The position numbers and the translations under genes are program-made. Shown piece after piece: positions 46,832 through 56,557 of a DNA stretch of 64,000 nucleotides. A model generated the notes under the pieces. The model saw nothing but the letters and a program-made list of their open reading frames with translations, ran no database searches and was not told where the DNA came from. Position 1 is the stretch's first letter. Each line of letters starts with the position of its first letter. The stretch covers positions 1,426,001 to 1,490,000 of the forward strand of contig NZ_CP092535.1 of assembly GCF_022437945.1 (NCBI RefSeq). Reading direction: 5' to 3'. This DNA is from Nocardioides sp. TF02-7. Lineage in GTDB: Bacteria > Actinomycetota > Actinomycetes > Propionibacteriales > Nocardioidaceae.

Positions 46832-49272
46832 TGCGCACGGTGCTGCTGGCGTCGCTGCGGACGCACACCCGGAGGTACGGCGCCGCGTTGCTCGCCGTCG
46901 TCGTCGGCGTGGTCTTCATCGTGGTGACCGCCGCACTGTCGTCGGCGGTGCGCGACGGCCTGGTGGCGGGCATCGACGAGCCCTACGCGGGGGCCGACGC
47001 GGTGGTCGAGAAGCCGACCGCCGACGAGGCGGCCACCCTGCTCGCCGCCGCCGGCGAGGAGGGCGCCGACGCGTGGCTGGTCGGCTGGACGATGCAGCCC
47101 GTCGTGCGCGGCGACGACGTCGTCGACACCAGCGCCGACGTCGGGCAGGTGCCCGCCGCGGCCGACCGTCGGTGGCAGGACCTGGAGGAGGGCCGGTTCC
47201 CGTCCGCCCCCGGCGAGGCCCTGGCCGACGTCAACGCCGCCAAGGCGGCGGGCATCCGCGTCGGCGACGAGCTGCGGATCGGCAGCGGCGCCGACGCCCT
47301 CGAGGTGGAGGTGGTCGGCCTGGCCGACTCGCCGTCGGCGTTCTCGTCCGCCTCGGTCTACGTCCTGTGGGAGGACCTGAGCCGCTGGCGGGACAGCCTC
47401 TACGTCAGCAGCGTCGCCTGGGCGGGCGGCGGCGACCACGACGCCGCGGCGGCCGCCGTCCGCGACCACGTCCCGGACGCGGAGCTGATGACGGTCGACG
47501 CGTTCGTGCAGCACGTCCAGAAGGAGGTCAACAACGAGGTCGACGTGATCGCCGTCGTCGTGCTGCTCTTCACCGTCATCGCGCTGCTGGTCGCCGTCCT
47601 GGTCATCAACAACACCTTCGCGATCCTCTTCGCCCAGCGCACCCGCGACTTCGCGCTCCTCCGCTGCGTCGGAGCCAGCCGCCGTCAGCTCGTCCGCTCG
47701 GTGCGGTGGGAGTCGCTGGCCCTCGGCGCGACCGCGGCGGTGCTCGGCACCGGTCTCGGGCTCGGTCTCGGGCACGGCCTGGTCGGCCTGGTGCGCGCGC
47801 AGTGGCCCGGGGCCCGGATGGGCCACGCCGACGTGGGCGCCGGCTGGCTGCTCGCGGCCGCCGCCGTCGGCATCGGCGTCACCCTGGTCGCGGCCTGGCT
47901 GCCGACCCGGCGCGTCGTCCGGGTGAGCCCGCTCGCGGCTCTGCGCCCCGACGACAGCACCAGCCCCCGCACGGGGGCCGGCCGACGGCGGGTGGCGCTG
48001 GGGCTGCTCACGGTCGCCGCGGGGGTCGCCGGTCTCGTCGCGGCGGTCGCGACGGGCGGCTACCCGGTGCTGATGGCGGGTGGCGCCGCGACGTTCCTCG
48101 GCGTCCTGGTGCTCGGGCCGGTGCTCGTGCCGGCGCTGGTGCGCGCGGCCGGGCCGGTCACGGGTCGGCTGCTCGGGCCCGCAGGCCGCCTCGCGAGCGG
48201 CAACGCGGTGCGCAACCCGCGGCGTACCGCCGCCACTGCGGCCTCGCTGCTGATCGGCGTCACCCTCACCACCGCGGTCCTCTCCGGCATGGCCAGCTCG
48301 CGCTCCGCGGTCTCCGAGGCGATGGACCGCCAGCACCCGGTGGACATGGCGGTCACCGGCGCCGGCACCGTGCCGGCCGACCTCGTACGGCGGGTCGCCG
48401 CGGTCGACGGCGTGGCCGCGACGGCACCGGTGCGCGGCACCACCGCCCGGGTGGCGGGGATTGGCGAGACGCCGGTCCTGGCGGCGCCGGCACTGACCGA
48501 CCCCGACGTGCGCGCGGTGGTCCACGGCGACGAGCTGCCCGCCCCCGGCGACGGCCGGGTGCTGCTGCCCTGGGACGAGCTGGGCGACCGGATCGCGGTC
48601 GGTGACCGGGTGACGGTCGCGGCCGGCGGCCGCGAGCTGACGCTGCGGGTGGCGGGCGGCGAGGGGTGGGGCACGGCCGCCCTGGTCAGCCCCGCCACCC
48701 TCGCCCGGCTCGACCGCGACGCCGGGCTGCAGGCGGTGTGGGTGCGGGCCGCCGACGGCGCGGACCCCGAGGACCTCGCCGGCTCCCTCGAGGCGATCGC
48801 CGGACCGGTGGAGGCGGAGCTGGAGAACGGCCTCGCCCAGCGGTCGTACGTCGACCTGCAGCTCGACGTCGTCACCGGCGGCGTGGTGGGCCTGCTCGGG
48901 ATCGCCGTCCTGATCGCCCTGGTCGGGATCGCCAACACCCTCGGCCTCTCGGTCCTCGAGCGTGGTCGCGAGCACGCGCTGCTGCGGGCGCTCGGCCTGA
49001 CCCGGCGGCAGCTGCGGCGGATGCTGGCCGCCGAGGCGGTGCTGCTCTCGGTCGTGGCGACCGTGCTCGGCAGCGTCCTCGGCATCGCGTTCGCGTGGAC
49101 CGCCGTGCAGGCGGTCGTCGAGCCCGCGGTGGCTGGCGCCGGGCTGGTGCTGCCGTGGGGCCAGCTGGCGCTCGTGGTCGCCACCTCGGCCGTGGCCGGG
49201 CTGCTCGCGGCGGTGCTGCCGTCGCGCCGCGCCGCCCGGGTCGCCCCGGCCGCGGGCCTGGCGCTCGACTAG
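46831..49272 (+). CDS. FtsX-like ABC permease, two-domain
   Basis: 813 residues, uninterrupted. It holds two FtsX/MacB permease modules: a membrane segment near residue 20, a large external domain, three segments (about 240-375), two more near 395-450, then a second external domain and three segments at the end. ALLRCVGASRRQLVRSV and ALLRALGLTRRQLRRML are the paired coupling motifs. The start overlaps the ATPase stop by one base (TGATG). Substrate unknown; control by the adjacent two-component system is likely. Confidence 0.92.
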   Translation: MRTVLLASLRTHTRRYGAALLAVVVGVVFIVVTAALSSAVRDGLVAGIDEPYAGADAVVEKPTADEAATLLAAAGEEGADAWLVGWTMQPVVRGDDVVDTSADVGQVPAAADRRWQDLEEGRFPSAPGEALADVNAAKAAGIRVGDELRIGSGADALEVEVVGLADSPSAFSSASVYVLWEDLSRWRDSLYVSSVAWAGGGDHDAAAAAVRDHVPDAELMTVDAFVQHVQKEVNNEVDVIAVVVLLFTVIALLVAVLVINNTFAILFAQRTRDFALLRCVGASRRQLVRSVRWESLALGATAAVLGTGLGLGLGHGLVGLVRAQWPGARMGHADVGAGWLLAAAAVGIGVTLVAAWLPTRRVVRVSPLAALRPDDSTSPRTGAGRRRVALGLLTVAAGVAGLVAAVATGGYPVLMAGGAATFLGVLVLGPVLVPALVRAAGPVTGRLLGPAGRLASGNAVRNPRRTAATAASLLIGVTLTTAVLSGMASSRSAVSEAMDRQHPVDMAVTGAGTVPADLVRRVAAVDGVAATAPVRGTTARVAGIGETPVLAAPALTDPDVRAVVHGDELPAPGDGRVLLPWDELGDRIAVGDRVTVAAGGRELTLRVAGGEGWGTAALVSPATLARLDRDAGLQAVWVRAADGADPEDLAGSLEAIAGPVEAELENGLAQRSYVDLQLDVVTGGVVGLLGIAVLIALVGIANTLGLSVLERGREHALLRALGLTRRQLRRMLAAEAVLLSVVATVLGSVLGIAFAWTAVQAVVEPAVAGAGLVLPWGQLALVVATSAVAGLLAAVLPSRRAARVAPAAGLALD

Positions 49273-49646
49273 AGGCCCGCGGCGCTCTCCAGCGCGTCGG
49301 CGGCGCGGCGGGCCTCCGCCGCGTCGTCGGCGCGCCCGACCGCGTCGTACTCCTCCGCCGCCGCCCGCAGGGCGACGACCTCGTCACGGAGGATGGCCTG
49401 CTCCTCGGCGGCGTCGAGCTCCCGCCGGTCGGCCTCCGCCGCGCCGGGGCCCACCGCACCCGCCACGTGAGCGGAGCCGGCGACCAGCGGCCGGTCGGCG
49501 ACCGGCACCGCCTCGGCGTTCTCGAGGGCGGCCAGCGCCGACCGCAGCGCCGCCGTGACGGCGCGGTCGCGGTCGAGGCGGGCGCGGGTCAGCCGCTCCC
49601 GCAGCGCGGCACGGAGCGGGTCGGGCTGCGGGTGCGGCGAGGTCAT
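49269..49646 (-). CDS. YqeY-like protein, divergent
   Basis: 125 residues. LRERLTRARLDRDRAVTAALRSALAALENAEAV and EEQAILRDEVVALRAAAEEYDAVGRADDAA follow the N-terminal half of GatB/YqeY-domain proteins; the C-terminal half of that fold is missing. A full-length yqeY lies at 54846-55305. The gene converges on the permease with a 4-bp overlap of the stops. Function unknown; YqeY domains are tRNA-amidotransferase-related. Confidence 0.7.
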   Translation of the reverse strand: MTSPHPQPDPLRAALRERLTRARLDRDRAVTAALRSALAALENAEAVPVADRPLVAGSAHVAGAVGPGAAEADRRELDAAEEQAILRDEVVALRAAAEEYDAVGRADDAAEARRAADALESAAGL

Positions 49647-49711
49647 CGCGGCAGGGTAGCCACCCGCCCGGGCGCCCGTCGCGTGACTTCCGCGTCGCTA
49701 CGCTGCACTGC

Positions 49712-50711
49712 GTGAGGGACTGGTCCGAGGTGCGGCTGCACGTGGTCACCGGCAAGGGTGGCACCGGCAAGTCGACCGTGGCCTCGGCGCTCGCCCTGGC
49801 GCTCGCCCGCCGCGGCTGCGACGTCCTCCTGTGCGAGGTCGAGGGCCGCCAGGGCATCGCCCGGATGTTCGACGTCGACCCGCTGCCCTACGAGGAGCGG
49901 CGGCTCACCACCGGCCTGCCCGACGCCGACGGCGGCCGCGGACGGGTGCACGCCCTCCACATCGACGCGGAGTCGGCGCTGCTGGAGTACCTCGCCATGT
50001 ACTACCGGCTCGGCCGCGCCGGCAAGGCGCTCGACCGGTTCGGGGTGGTCGAGTTCGCGACGACGATCGCTCCCGGTGTCCGCGACGTGCTGCTCAGCGG
50101 CAAGGTCTACGAGGCCGTGCAGCGCAACAGCCGCAACAAGGGCGCGATCCGCTACGACGCCGTCGTGCTCGACGCGCCGCCGACCGGCCGGATCGCGCAG
50201 TTCCTCAACGTCGGCGGCGAGGTCGGTGGCCTGGCCAAGGTCGGACCGGTCAAGACCCAGTCCGACACGATGATGACGCTGTTCCGCTCGCCGCGGACCG
50301 CGGTGCACCTGGTGACGCTGCTGGAGGAGATGCCGGTCCAGGAGACCAAGGACGGCATCGCTGAGCTGCAGGCGCAGGGGCCTCCCGGTCGGCGGGGTGG
50401 TGGTCAACCAGGTGCGGCCCCGCGACCTGTCGGCCGACGACCTCGCCGCCGCCCGGGCCGGAACCCTCGACCGGGGCCGGATCGAGGCCGACCTCGGGAC
50501 GGCCGGGCTGGAGGTGTCGCCGGCGCTGGTCGACGCGCTGCTGCGGGAGGCGCGCGACCACGCCGAGCGACGGGCGCTGGAGGACGAGCAGCGCCGGGTC
50601 GTCGCCGACCTCGGCCGGCCGACGTACGAGCTGCCGCGGCTGGCCGGCGGCGTCGACCTCGGAGGGCTCTACGAGCTCGCCGGGCTGTTGCGGGAGCAGG
50701 GGATGGCGTAG
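49712..50711 (+). CDS. ArsA-family anion-transporting ATPase-like protein 1 (frameshifted)
   Basis: About 332 residues after removing one base from the G4 run at 50377-50380. The deviant Walker A is [28 protein letters not shown] and [15 protein letters not shown] follow. It matches the Rv3679 position and the pairing with a second ArsA gene and whiB4. In mycobacteria the pair forms an ATPase complex linked to redox and osmotic tolerance. GTG 49712. The two ArsA genes touch (TAG then ATG). Confidence 0.9.
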
Positions 50712-51922
50712 ATGGCGGGGGAGCACCACGCGGGTCGGTCCGACCAGCCCGAGCGCCCGGCGGGCCGGGCCGCTCGACGTCGACGCGCTGCTGGCCGACC
50801 GGGCCACCGAGATCATCGTGTGCTGCGGCTCGGGCGGTGTCGGCAAGACGACCACCGCGGCCGCGCTCGCCCTGCGGGCCGCCGAGCAGGGGCGACGCGT
50901 GGTCGTGCTCACGATCGACCCGGCGCGCCGCCTCGCGCAGTCGATGGGGATCGCCGAGCTCGACAACACCCCGCGGCCCGTCGCCGGGGTCCGCGGCGAG
51001 GGCCGGCTCGAGGCGATGATGCTCGACATGAAGCGCACCTTCGACGAGGTGGTCGAGTCGCAGGCCAGCCCGGAGAAGGCCCGGCAGATCCTGGCCAACC
51101 CGTTCTACGTCGCGCTCTCCAGCTCGTTCGCCGGCACGCAGGAGTACATGGCGATGGAGAAGCTGGGGCAGCTCCACCGCGAGCACGTGGTGGGCGACCG
51201 CGACCGATCGACCACCGGCGACTGGCGCTCCGGCGACTACGACCTGATCGTCGTCGACACCCCGCCGTCCCGGTCGGCGCTCGACTTCCTCGACGCGCCG
51301 GAGCGGCTCTCGAGCTTCCTCGACGGTCGGTTCGTGCGGCTGCTGCTGACGCCGGCCCGCGGGCCGGCGCGGCTGATGAGCGCCGGGCTCGGGCTGATCA
51401 CCGGCGCGCTGAACAAGATCCTGGGAGCGCAGTTCCTCACGGACCTGCAGACGTTCGTGGCCGCGCTCGACACCGTCTTCGGCGGGTTCCGCCAACGTGC
51501 CCAGCAGACCTACTCGCTGCTGCAGGCCGACGGCACCGCGTTCCTCGTGGTGGCCGCGCCCGAGCCGGACGCGCTGCGGGGAGGCGGCGTACTTCGTCGA
51601 GCGGCTGAGCGAGGACGACATGCCGCTCGCGGGGCTGGTCGTCAACCGCGCCAGCCCGGAGCCGGAGAGCGGGCTGCCGGCGGAGGAGGCCCTGGCCGGT
51701 GCCGGCCGGTTGCGCCGGGAGTCCCCGGGCTCGGTGACGGCCGGGCTGCTGCGCCTGCACGCCGACCAGGTCCGCACGGTGGAGCGCGAGCGCGCGCTCC
51801 GGGAGCGGTTCGCGGCGGCGCACCCCCAGGTGCCGACCGCCGTGGTGCCGGCGCTCGCCGGCGACGTGCACGACCTCGACGGGCTGCGCCGGATCGGCGA
51901 CCTGCTCGGGTCGGGCGGCTGA
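50712..51922 (+). CDS. ArsA-family ATPase-like protein 2 (frameshifted twice)
   Basis: About 402 residues after removing one base at 50767-50769 and one at 51578-51581. The P-loop is [16 protein letters not shown], with [15 protein letters not shown] and [15 protein letters not shown] following, and a C-terminal [22 protein letters not shown] segment. Rv3680 homologue by position. It starts at the base after the ArsA1 stop, so both are made from one transcript and probably act together. Confidence 0.9.
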
Positions 51923-51929
51923 CGCCGGG

Positions 51930-52220
51930 TCAGACCTCGGCGTCCACCTTGGCCAGCTCGCGGTCGCGCGCCGACTCCAGCACCTTGCGCCACGAGGCGT
52001 GCGGCTTCCGGCGCAGCAGCGCCCGGCGCTCGCGCTCGGTCATCCCGCCCCAGACGCCCCACTCGATCTGGTTGTCGAGCGCCTCGGCCAGGCACTCGGT
52101 GCGCACCGGGCACCCCGAGCACACCAGCTTGGCCTTGTTCTGCTCGGCGCCGCGGACGAACAGCTCGTCCGGCTGCTCGTCGCGGCAAGCCGCGCGAAGA
52201 GCCCAGTCCTCAACCCACAT
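51930..52220 (-). CDS. whiB4: WhiB-family iron-sulfur regulator
   Basis: 96 residues. Four cysteines bind the 4Fe-4S cluster: RAACRDE, then the [11 protein letters not shown] group. [19 protein letters not shown] is the G(V/I)WGG turn and basic tail. Position between the ArsA pair and ponA2 equals WhiB4 (Rv3681c), an oxidation-sensing repressor in mycobacteria; the assignment to WhiB4 rests on synteny. ATG at 52220. It converges on the ArsA genes and diverges from ponA2. Confidence 0.9.
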   Translation of the reverse strand: MWVEDWALRAACRDEQPDELFVRGAEQNKAKLVCSGCPVRTECLAEALDNQIEWGVWGGMTERERRALLRRKPHASWRKVLESARDRELAKVDAEV

Positions 52221-52444
52221 GACGTTGTCCCCATCGATCGGAGATGGGCAGCGCCCCCACAGCGCTGCACGTCCACCTCGTAGTAGAAACGTAAAGCACT
52301 GGTCTGGTCCGGTACATCCCTCCTTGGGCGCAACCTGTCTAGTCACTTCTGACTAACCGGGGGGCCGCGGGTCGGCCGTACGGCGGCCGCGCGCCCGCTC
52401 CGTGGAATCGGAGGCCGTCGGCGCGCTCCCGTACTCTGGTCGCC

Positions 52445-54783
52445 ATGGCCCGCTCCAGGACCGACGCCCTCCCCGCCAAGAAGGTCGCCTCCCACCTCGG
52501 CGTGATGCTGCTCGTCTCCGTCGTGCTCGGCGTGGTGGTCTCCGGGCTGGCGATCCCGTTCGCCGGCGTCGTCGGCCTCACCGCGCGCAACGTCTCGGAG
52601 TCGATCGACGACCTGCCGCAGGAGCTCGAGACCGAGCTGCTTCCCCAGCGCACCGAGATCAAGGACCGCGACGGCGACACGATCGCGACGATCTACGACG
52701 AGAACCGCGTCATCGTCCCGCTGCGCCAGATCTCGCGGATCATGGTCAAGGCGATCGTCGCGATCGAGGACTACCGCTTCTACGAGCACGGTGCGCTCGA
52801 CGTGCGGGGCACGCTCCGGGCGCTGTTCACCAACCAGGCCGCCGACGACGTCGTGCAGGGCGGCTCGTCGATCACCCAGCAGCTGGTCAAGCTCACCCCT
52901 GATCACCCAGGCCAAGGGCGACAAGGAGCTGATCAAGGAGGCGACCGACGACAGCTATGCGCGCAAGCTGCGCGAGCTGCGCTACGCGATCGCCCTGGAG
53001 AAGAAGCACTCCAAGGACTGGATCCTCGAGCGATACCTCAACACCGCCTACTTCGGCGACGGCGCCTACGGCATCCAGGCCGCGGCGCAGCACTTCTTCG
53101 ACGTCAACGCCAAGGACCTCGACCTGCGGCAGTCGGCGATGCTCGCCGGGATGGTGCAGAGCCCGGGCGCCTTCGACCCGACCGAGAACCCCGAGCGGTC
53201 CAAGGAGCGGCGCAACGTCGTGCTCGACCGGATGGCCGAGCTGAGCGTGATCCCCGAGCAGCGCGCCGAGCGGGTCAAGAAGAAGCCGCTGGGCCTCGAC
53301 GTCAAGCAGAAGAAGCGCGGCTGCGTCAACTCCACCGCCCAGTTCTTCTGCGAGTACGTCGTGGGTGGCTCAAGCAGGACCCCGCCCTCGGCAACAACCC
53401 CCCGCGAGCGGTGGGAGCTGATCGAGAACGGCGGCCTGACGGTCACCACCACGATCGACATGGACATGCAGGAGGCGGCCGAGAACGCCGTCGAGAGCCG
53501 GGTGTTCCCCGAGGAGAGCGTCATCGGCGCCCTTGCCCTGGTCGAGCCGGGCACCGGCGAGGTCAAGGCGCTCGCGCAGTCCCGCTCGCTGGGCAAGGGC
53601 CCCGGGCAGACGTTCCTCAACTACACCGTGCCCAAGGAGTACGGCAACGCCAACGGGTTCCAGCCGGGGTCGACGTTCAAGACCTTCGTGCTGGCCGCCG
53701 CGATCAACCAGGGCATCCCGCTCACGACGACGATCAACGCGCCCGCGGTCCGCAACTTCGACCTCGGTGAGTTCCGGACCTGCGACGGCAACTACCAGAG
53801 CGCGGAGATCGAGGACTTCAAGAACTTCGACAACACCTCGCACACGGCGAACCTCTACTCCGGCACCCAGAACTCGATCAACACCTTCTTCATCGAGCTG
53901 TCCAAGCGCACCGGTCTCTGCGAGCCCTACCGGCTGGCGGAGCGGCTCGGCGTGCGGATCGGCGACCCCGACCGGTTCATGGTGCCGTCCTTCGCCCTCG
54001 GTGTCGCCGACGCCAGCCCGCTGGAGATGGCGGAGGCCTACGCCAGCTTCGCCGCCCGCGGCAAGCACTGCGACTCCCGGCCGGTCACGCAGATCGAGGA
54101 CAACCAGGGCAACCTCCTGAAGAAGTACGAGCCCGACTGCACCCAGGAGCTGCCGAGCGCGGTCGCCGACGCGGTCAACGACGTGCTCGAGGGCGTCATC
54201 AACGGCGGCTTCGCCTCCGCGCAGTACCCCGGTCAGCAGGCCGCCGGCAAGACCGGGACGACGAGCGACAACACCGCGGTGTGGTTCGCCGGCTACACGC
54301 CCAACCTCGCCGGCGCCGCCACCGTCGCCGGTGTCAACGACGCCGGACAGCCCGACACCCTCGACGGCAAGCTGATCGGCGGCTACTACCAGTCGACGTC
54401 CGGCTCCGGCACCGCCGCGCCGATCTGGGGGCGACGCATTCAAGGCGATCGCGCCCTCCCTGCCCGACGAGAGCTTCGTGCCGCCGTCGACGACCGACGT
54501 CGCCGGAGTGCTCAACCCGGTGCCGTCCGTCTCCGGCTACTCCGTCGAGAACGCCACCCGGATGCTCGAGGACCAGGGCTTCGAGGTGGTCAACGGCGGG
54601 TCGGTCGACTCCGAGGTCGACTCCGGGCTGGTCGCCTACAGCTCGCCGGGCAGCGGCACCAACTGGGGCGCGGGCGACGAGGTCGTCATCTACGTCTCCA
54701 CCGGCCGCGACCCCGACCGCAACCGCGGCGGTCGCGGCAACCGGGGCAACAACGGCAACAACGGGCGCGGCGGCCGGGGCTGA
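52445..54783 (+). CDS. ponA2: Bifunctional penicillin-binding protein with PASTA domain (frameshifted)
   Basis: About 778 residues after net correction of four errors (52896-52899, 53362-53364, 53398-53403, 54427-54431). A membrane anchor near residue 25 precedes the transglycosylase (EDYRFYEHGALDVRG, GGSSITQQLVKLT, ERYLNTAYFGDGAYGI) and the transpeptidase (PGSTFKTF serine, SxN as NSIN, AGKTGTT). A PASTA domain (VPSVSGYSVENATRMLE) and an Asn/Gly/Arg-rich tail end the protein. It polymerises and crosslinks peptidoglycan. Order matches whiB4-ponA2. Confidence 0.94.
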
Positions 54784-54845
54784 CCCGGCGCGGCCGGCCG
54801 GGCAGGTCGGCCGGGCGGGCGGGTCCGGCCGGTCGGCTGAACCGG

Positions 54846-55305
54846 TCAGCCCAGCTGGCGGCGTACCTCCGCGGCGACGGCGGCGCCGTCGGCCCGTCCC
54901 TTGACCCGCGGCTGCACGAGCCCCCATCACCCGGCCCATCGCCTTCGGCCCGGCACCCGCCGCGCCGACCTCGGCCACGGCCTCCGAGACGACCGCGGCG
55001 ATCTCCTCGGGGGTGAGCTGCTGCGGCAGGTACTCCGCGATCACCGCCGCCTCCGCCCGCTCCTTGGCCGCGCTCTGCGGACGGCCGCCCTCCTCGAACG
55101 CCACCGCCGCCTCACGGCGCTTCTTGGCCTCGGTCGCGAGCACGCCGACCATCTCGTCGTCGCTGAGCTGCTTGGCCTCCTTGCCGGCCACCTCGGCGTT
55201 GGTGACCGCGGTCAGGATCATCCGGAGGGTCGAGGACCGCACCTCGTCGCGGGCCTTCATGGCGGCGGTGAGGTCGGTGCGCAGCCGGTCCTTCAGCGAG
55301 TTCAT
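54846..55305 (-). CDS. GatB/YqeY domain protein (frameshifted near the end)
   Basis: 152 residues after removing one base from the C5 run at 54921-54925, restoring the end GRADGAAVAAEVRRQLG. MNSLKDRLRTDLTAAMKARDE, LSDDEMVGVLATEAKKRREA and AEYLPQQLTPEEI are classic YqeY. The fold is shared with the tRNA-binding tail of GatB, but the free protein's role is unknown. It converges on ponA2 and diverges from the metallophosphoesterase. Confidence 0.92.
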
Positions 55306-55331
55306 GCCGACCAGTGTGGCAGCCTTGCCAC

Positions 55332-56294
55332 GTGCCGCCCCCACCCGTTCCACGACGTCTGCTGAGCCGCCTCCTCGGGCCCGCCCTCGGCGCGGCCGCA
55401 GCGGGCGCGGCGGTGACGGCGTACGGCGTCTGGGAGGCGAGGCAGTACACGTTGCGGAAGTACGACCTCCGGCTGCTGCCCGCCGGGATGCGGCCGCTGC
55501 GGGTGCTGCACCTCACCGACGTCCACATGACGCCCGGCCAGGGTCGCAAGCAGGACTGGCTGCGCGACCTCGCGGCGCTCGAGCCCGACCTGGTGATCGA
55601 CACCGGCGACAACCTCGCCCACCGGCAGGCGGTGCCGGTGGTCGTCGACAGCCTCGGCGGGCTGCTCGACCGGCCCGGGGTGTTCGTCCACGGCTCCAAC
55701 GACTACTACGAGCCGGGCTTCCGCAACCCGTTCGCCTACCTCCTCCCCGACCGCGGCAAGCGACGGACCAACGTGCCGCAGCTGCCGTGGGGCGAGCTCA
55801 CCGACGCGTTCACCGGCGCCGGGTGGCGCGACCTCACCAACCGACGCGACTCGCTGGTCGTCGGTGAGACCCGGATCTCGTTCGCCGGCGTCGACGACCC
55901 GCACCTCGGCTACGACGACCTCGACGCCGTCGCCGGCCCCGCCGACGCGGACGCCGACGTGCGGCTCGCCGTGACCCACGCGCCGTACCTGCGGGTCCTC
56001 GACCGGTTCGCGGCCGACGGCTACGACGCGATCATCGCCGGCCACACCCACGGCGGTCAGGTGCGGGTGCCCCGACCGGGCCGCGCCAGCCTCGCGCTGA
56101 CCACCAACTGCGACCTCGACCCGGCCCGCGCGCGCGGACTGCACCGCCACCCCGCGCGCTCCCGGCCCGGCGACCCCGGCTCCGCGTGGCTCGAGGTCTC
56201 CGCCGGGCTCGGGACGAGTCCCTACATGCGGGTGCGCGTCGCCTGCCGCCCCGAGGCGACGCTGCTGACGCTGCTGCCCGGCCCGTCGCGCTGA
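55332..56294 (+). CDS. Metallophosphoesterase, membrane-anchored
   Basis: About 320 residues from GTG 55332 (GTG 55314 is an alternative). A hydrophobic N-terminal anchor precedes the calcineurin-like core: HLTDVHMTPG, IDTGDNLAH, GSNDYYEPGF (with Asn-Asp in place of Asn-His), VTHAP and AGHTHGGQV. This is the Rv3683 family, close to UDP-sugar or phosphodiester hydrolases acting near the membrane. Position next to ponA2 hints at a wall-related substrate. Confidence 0.88.
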   Translation: MPPPPVPRRLLSRLLGPALGAAAAGAAVTAYGVWEARQYTLRKYDLRLLPAGMRPLRVLHLTDVHMTPGQGRKQDWLRDLAALEPDLVIDTGDNLAHRQAVPVVVDSLGGLLDRPGVFVHGSNDYYEPGFRNPFAYLLPDRGKRRTNVPQLPWGELTDAFTGAGWRDLTNRRDSLVVGETRISFAGVDDPHLGYDDLDAVAGPADADADVRLAVTHAPYLRVLDRFAADGYDAIIAGHTHGGQVRVPRPGRASLALTTNCDLDPARARGLHRHPARSRPGDPGSAWLEVSAGLGTSPYMRVRVACRPEATLLTLLPGPSR

Positions 56295-56403
56295 GCCCTC
56301 CCGATGAGCCCGATTGGGGCCCGTCCGGTGGCCTCCGGTATGCTCCCCTGCTGGTGAGCGGCCCTGCCTGGGGCGAGGAAATTCCCGGGCAGGACGAGCA
56401 CGG

Positions 56404-56477
56404 CGGGCTGTGGCGCAGCTTGGTAGCGCGCCTCGTTCGGGACGAGGAGGCCGCAGGTTCAAATCCTGTCAGCCCGA
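56404..56477 (+). tRNA. tRNA-Pro (anticodon CGG)
   Basis: A 74-nt cloverleaf: acceptor CGGGCTG pairs with CAGCCCG, discriminator A; D-arm GCGCAGCTTGGTAGCGC; anticodon stem CCTCG/CGAGG around TTCGGGA, anticodon CGG; T-arm GCAGG TTCAAAT CCTGT. CCA is not encoded. It lies 109 bases after the metallophosphoesterase gene, followed by a terminator hairpin. Confidence 0.96.
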
Positions 56478-56483
56478 CCGACC

Positions 56484-56513
56484 GGCAGGCGGATCCGAGA
56501 GGGTCCGCCTGCC
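56484..56513 (+). terminator. Rho-independent-type hairpin after tRNA-Pro
   Basis: GGCAGGCGGA pairs perfectly over 10 bp with TCCGCCTGCC around a 10-base loop, starting 7 bases after the tRNA. A U-rich tail is short (GTGCTTT), as is common in high-GC actinobacteria. Its position directly behind the tRNA supports a terminator or 3'-processing role. Confidence 0.8.
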
Positions 56514-56557
56514 GTGCTTTCGGGCTGGTGGACGCCTGCCGTGACACACTGCTCGTC

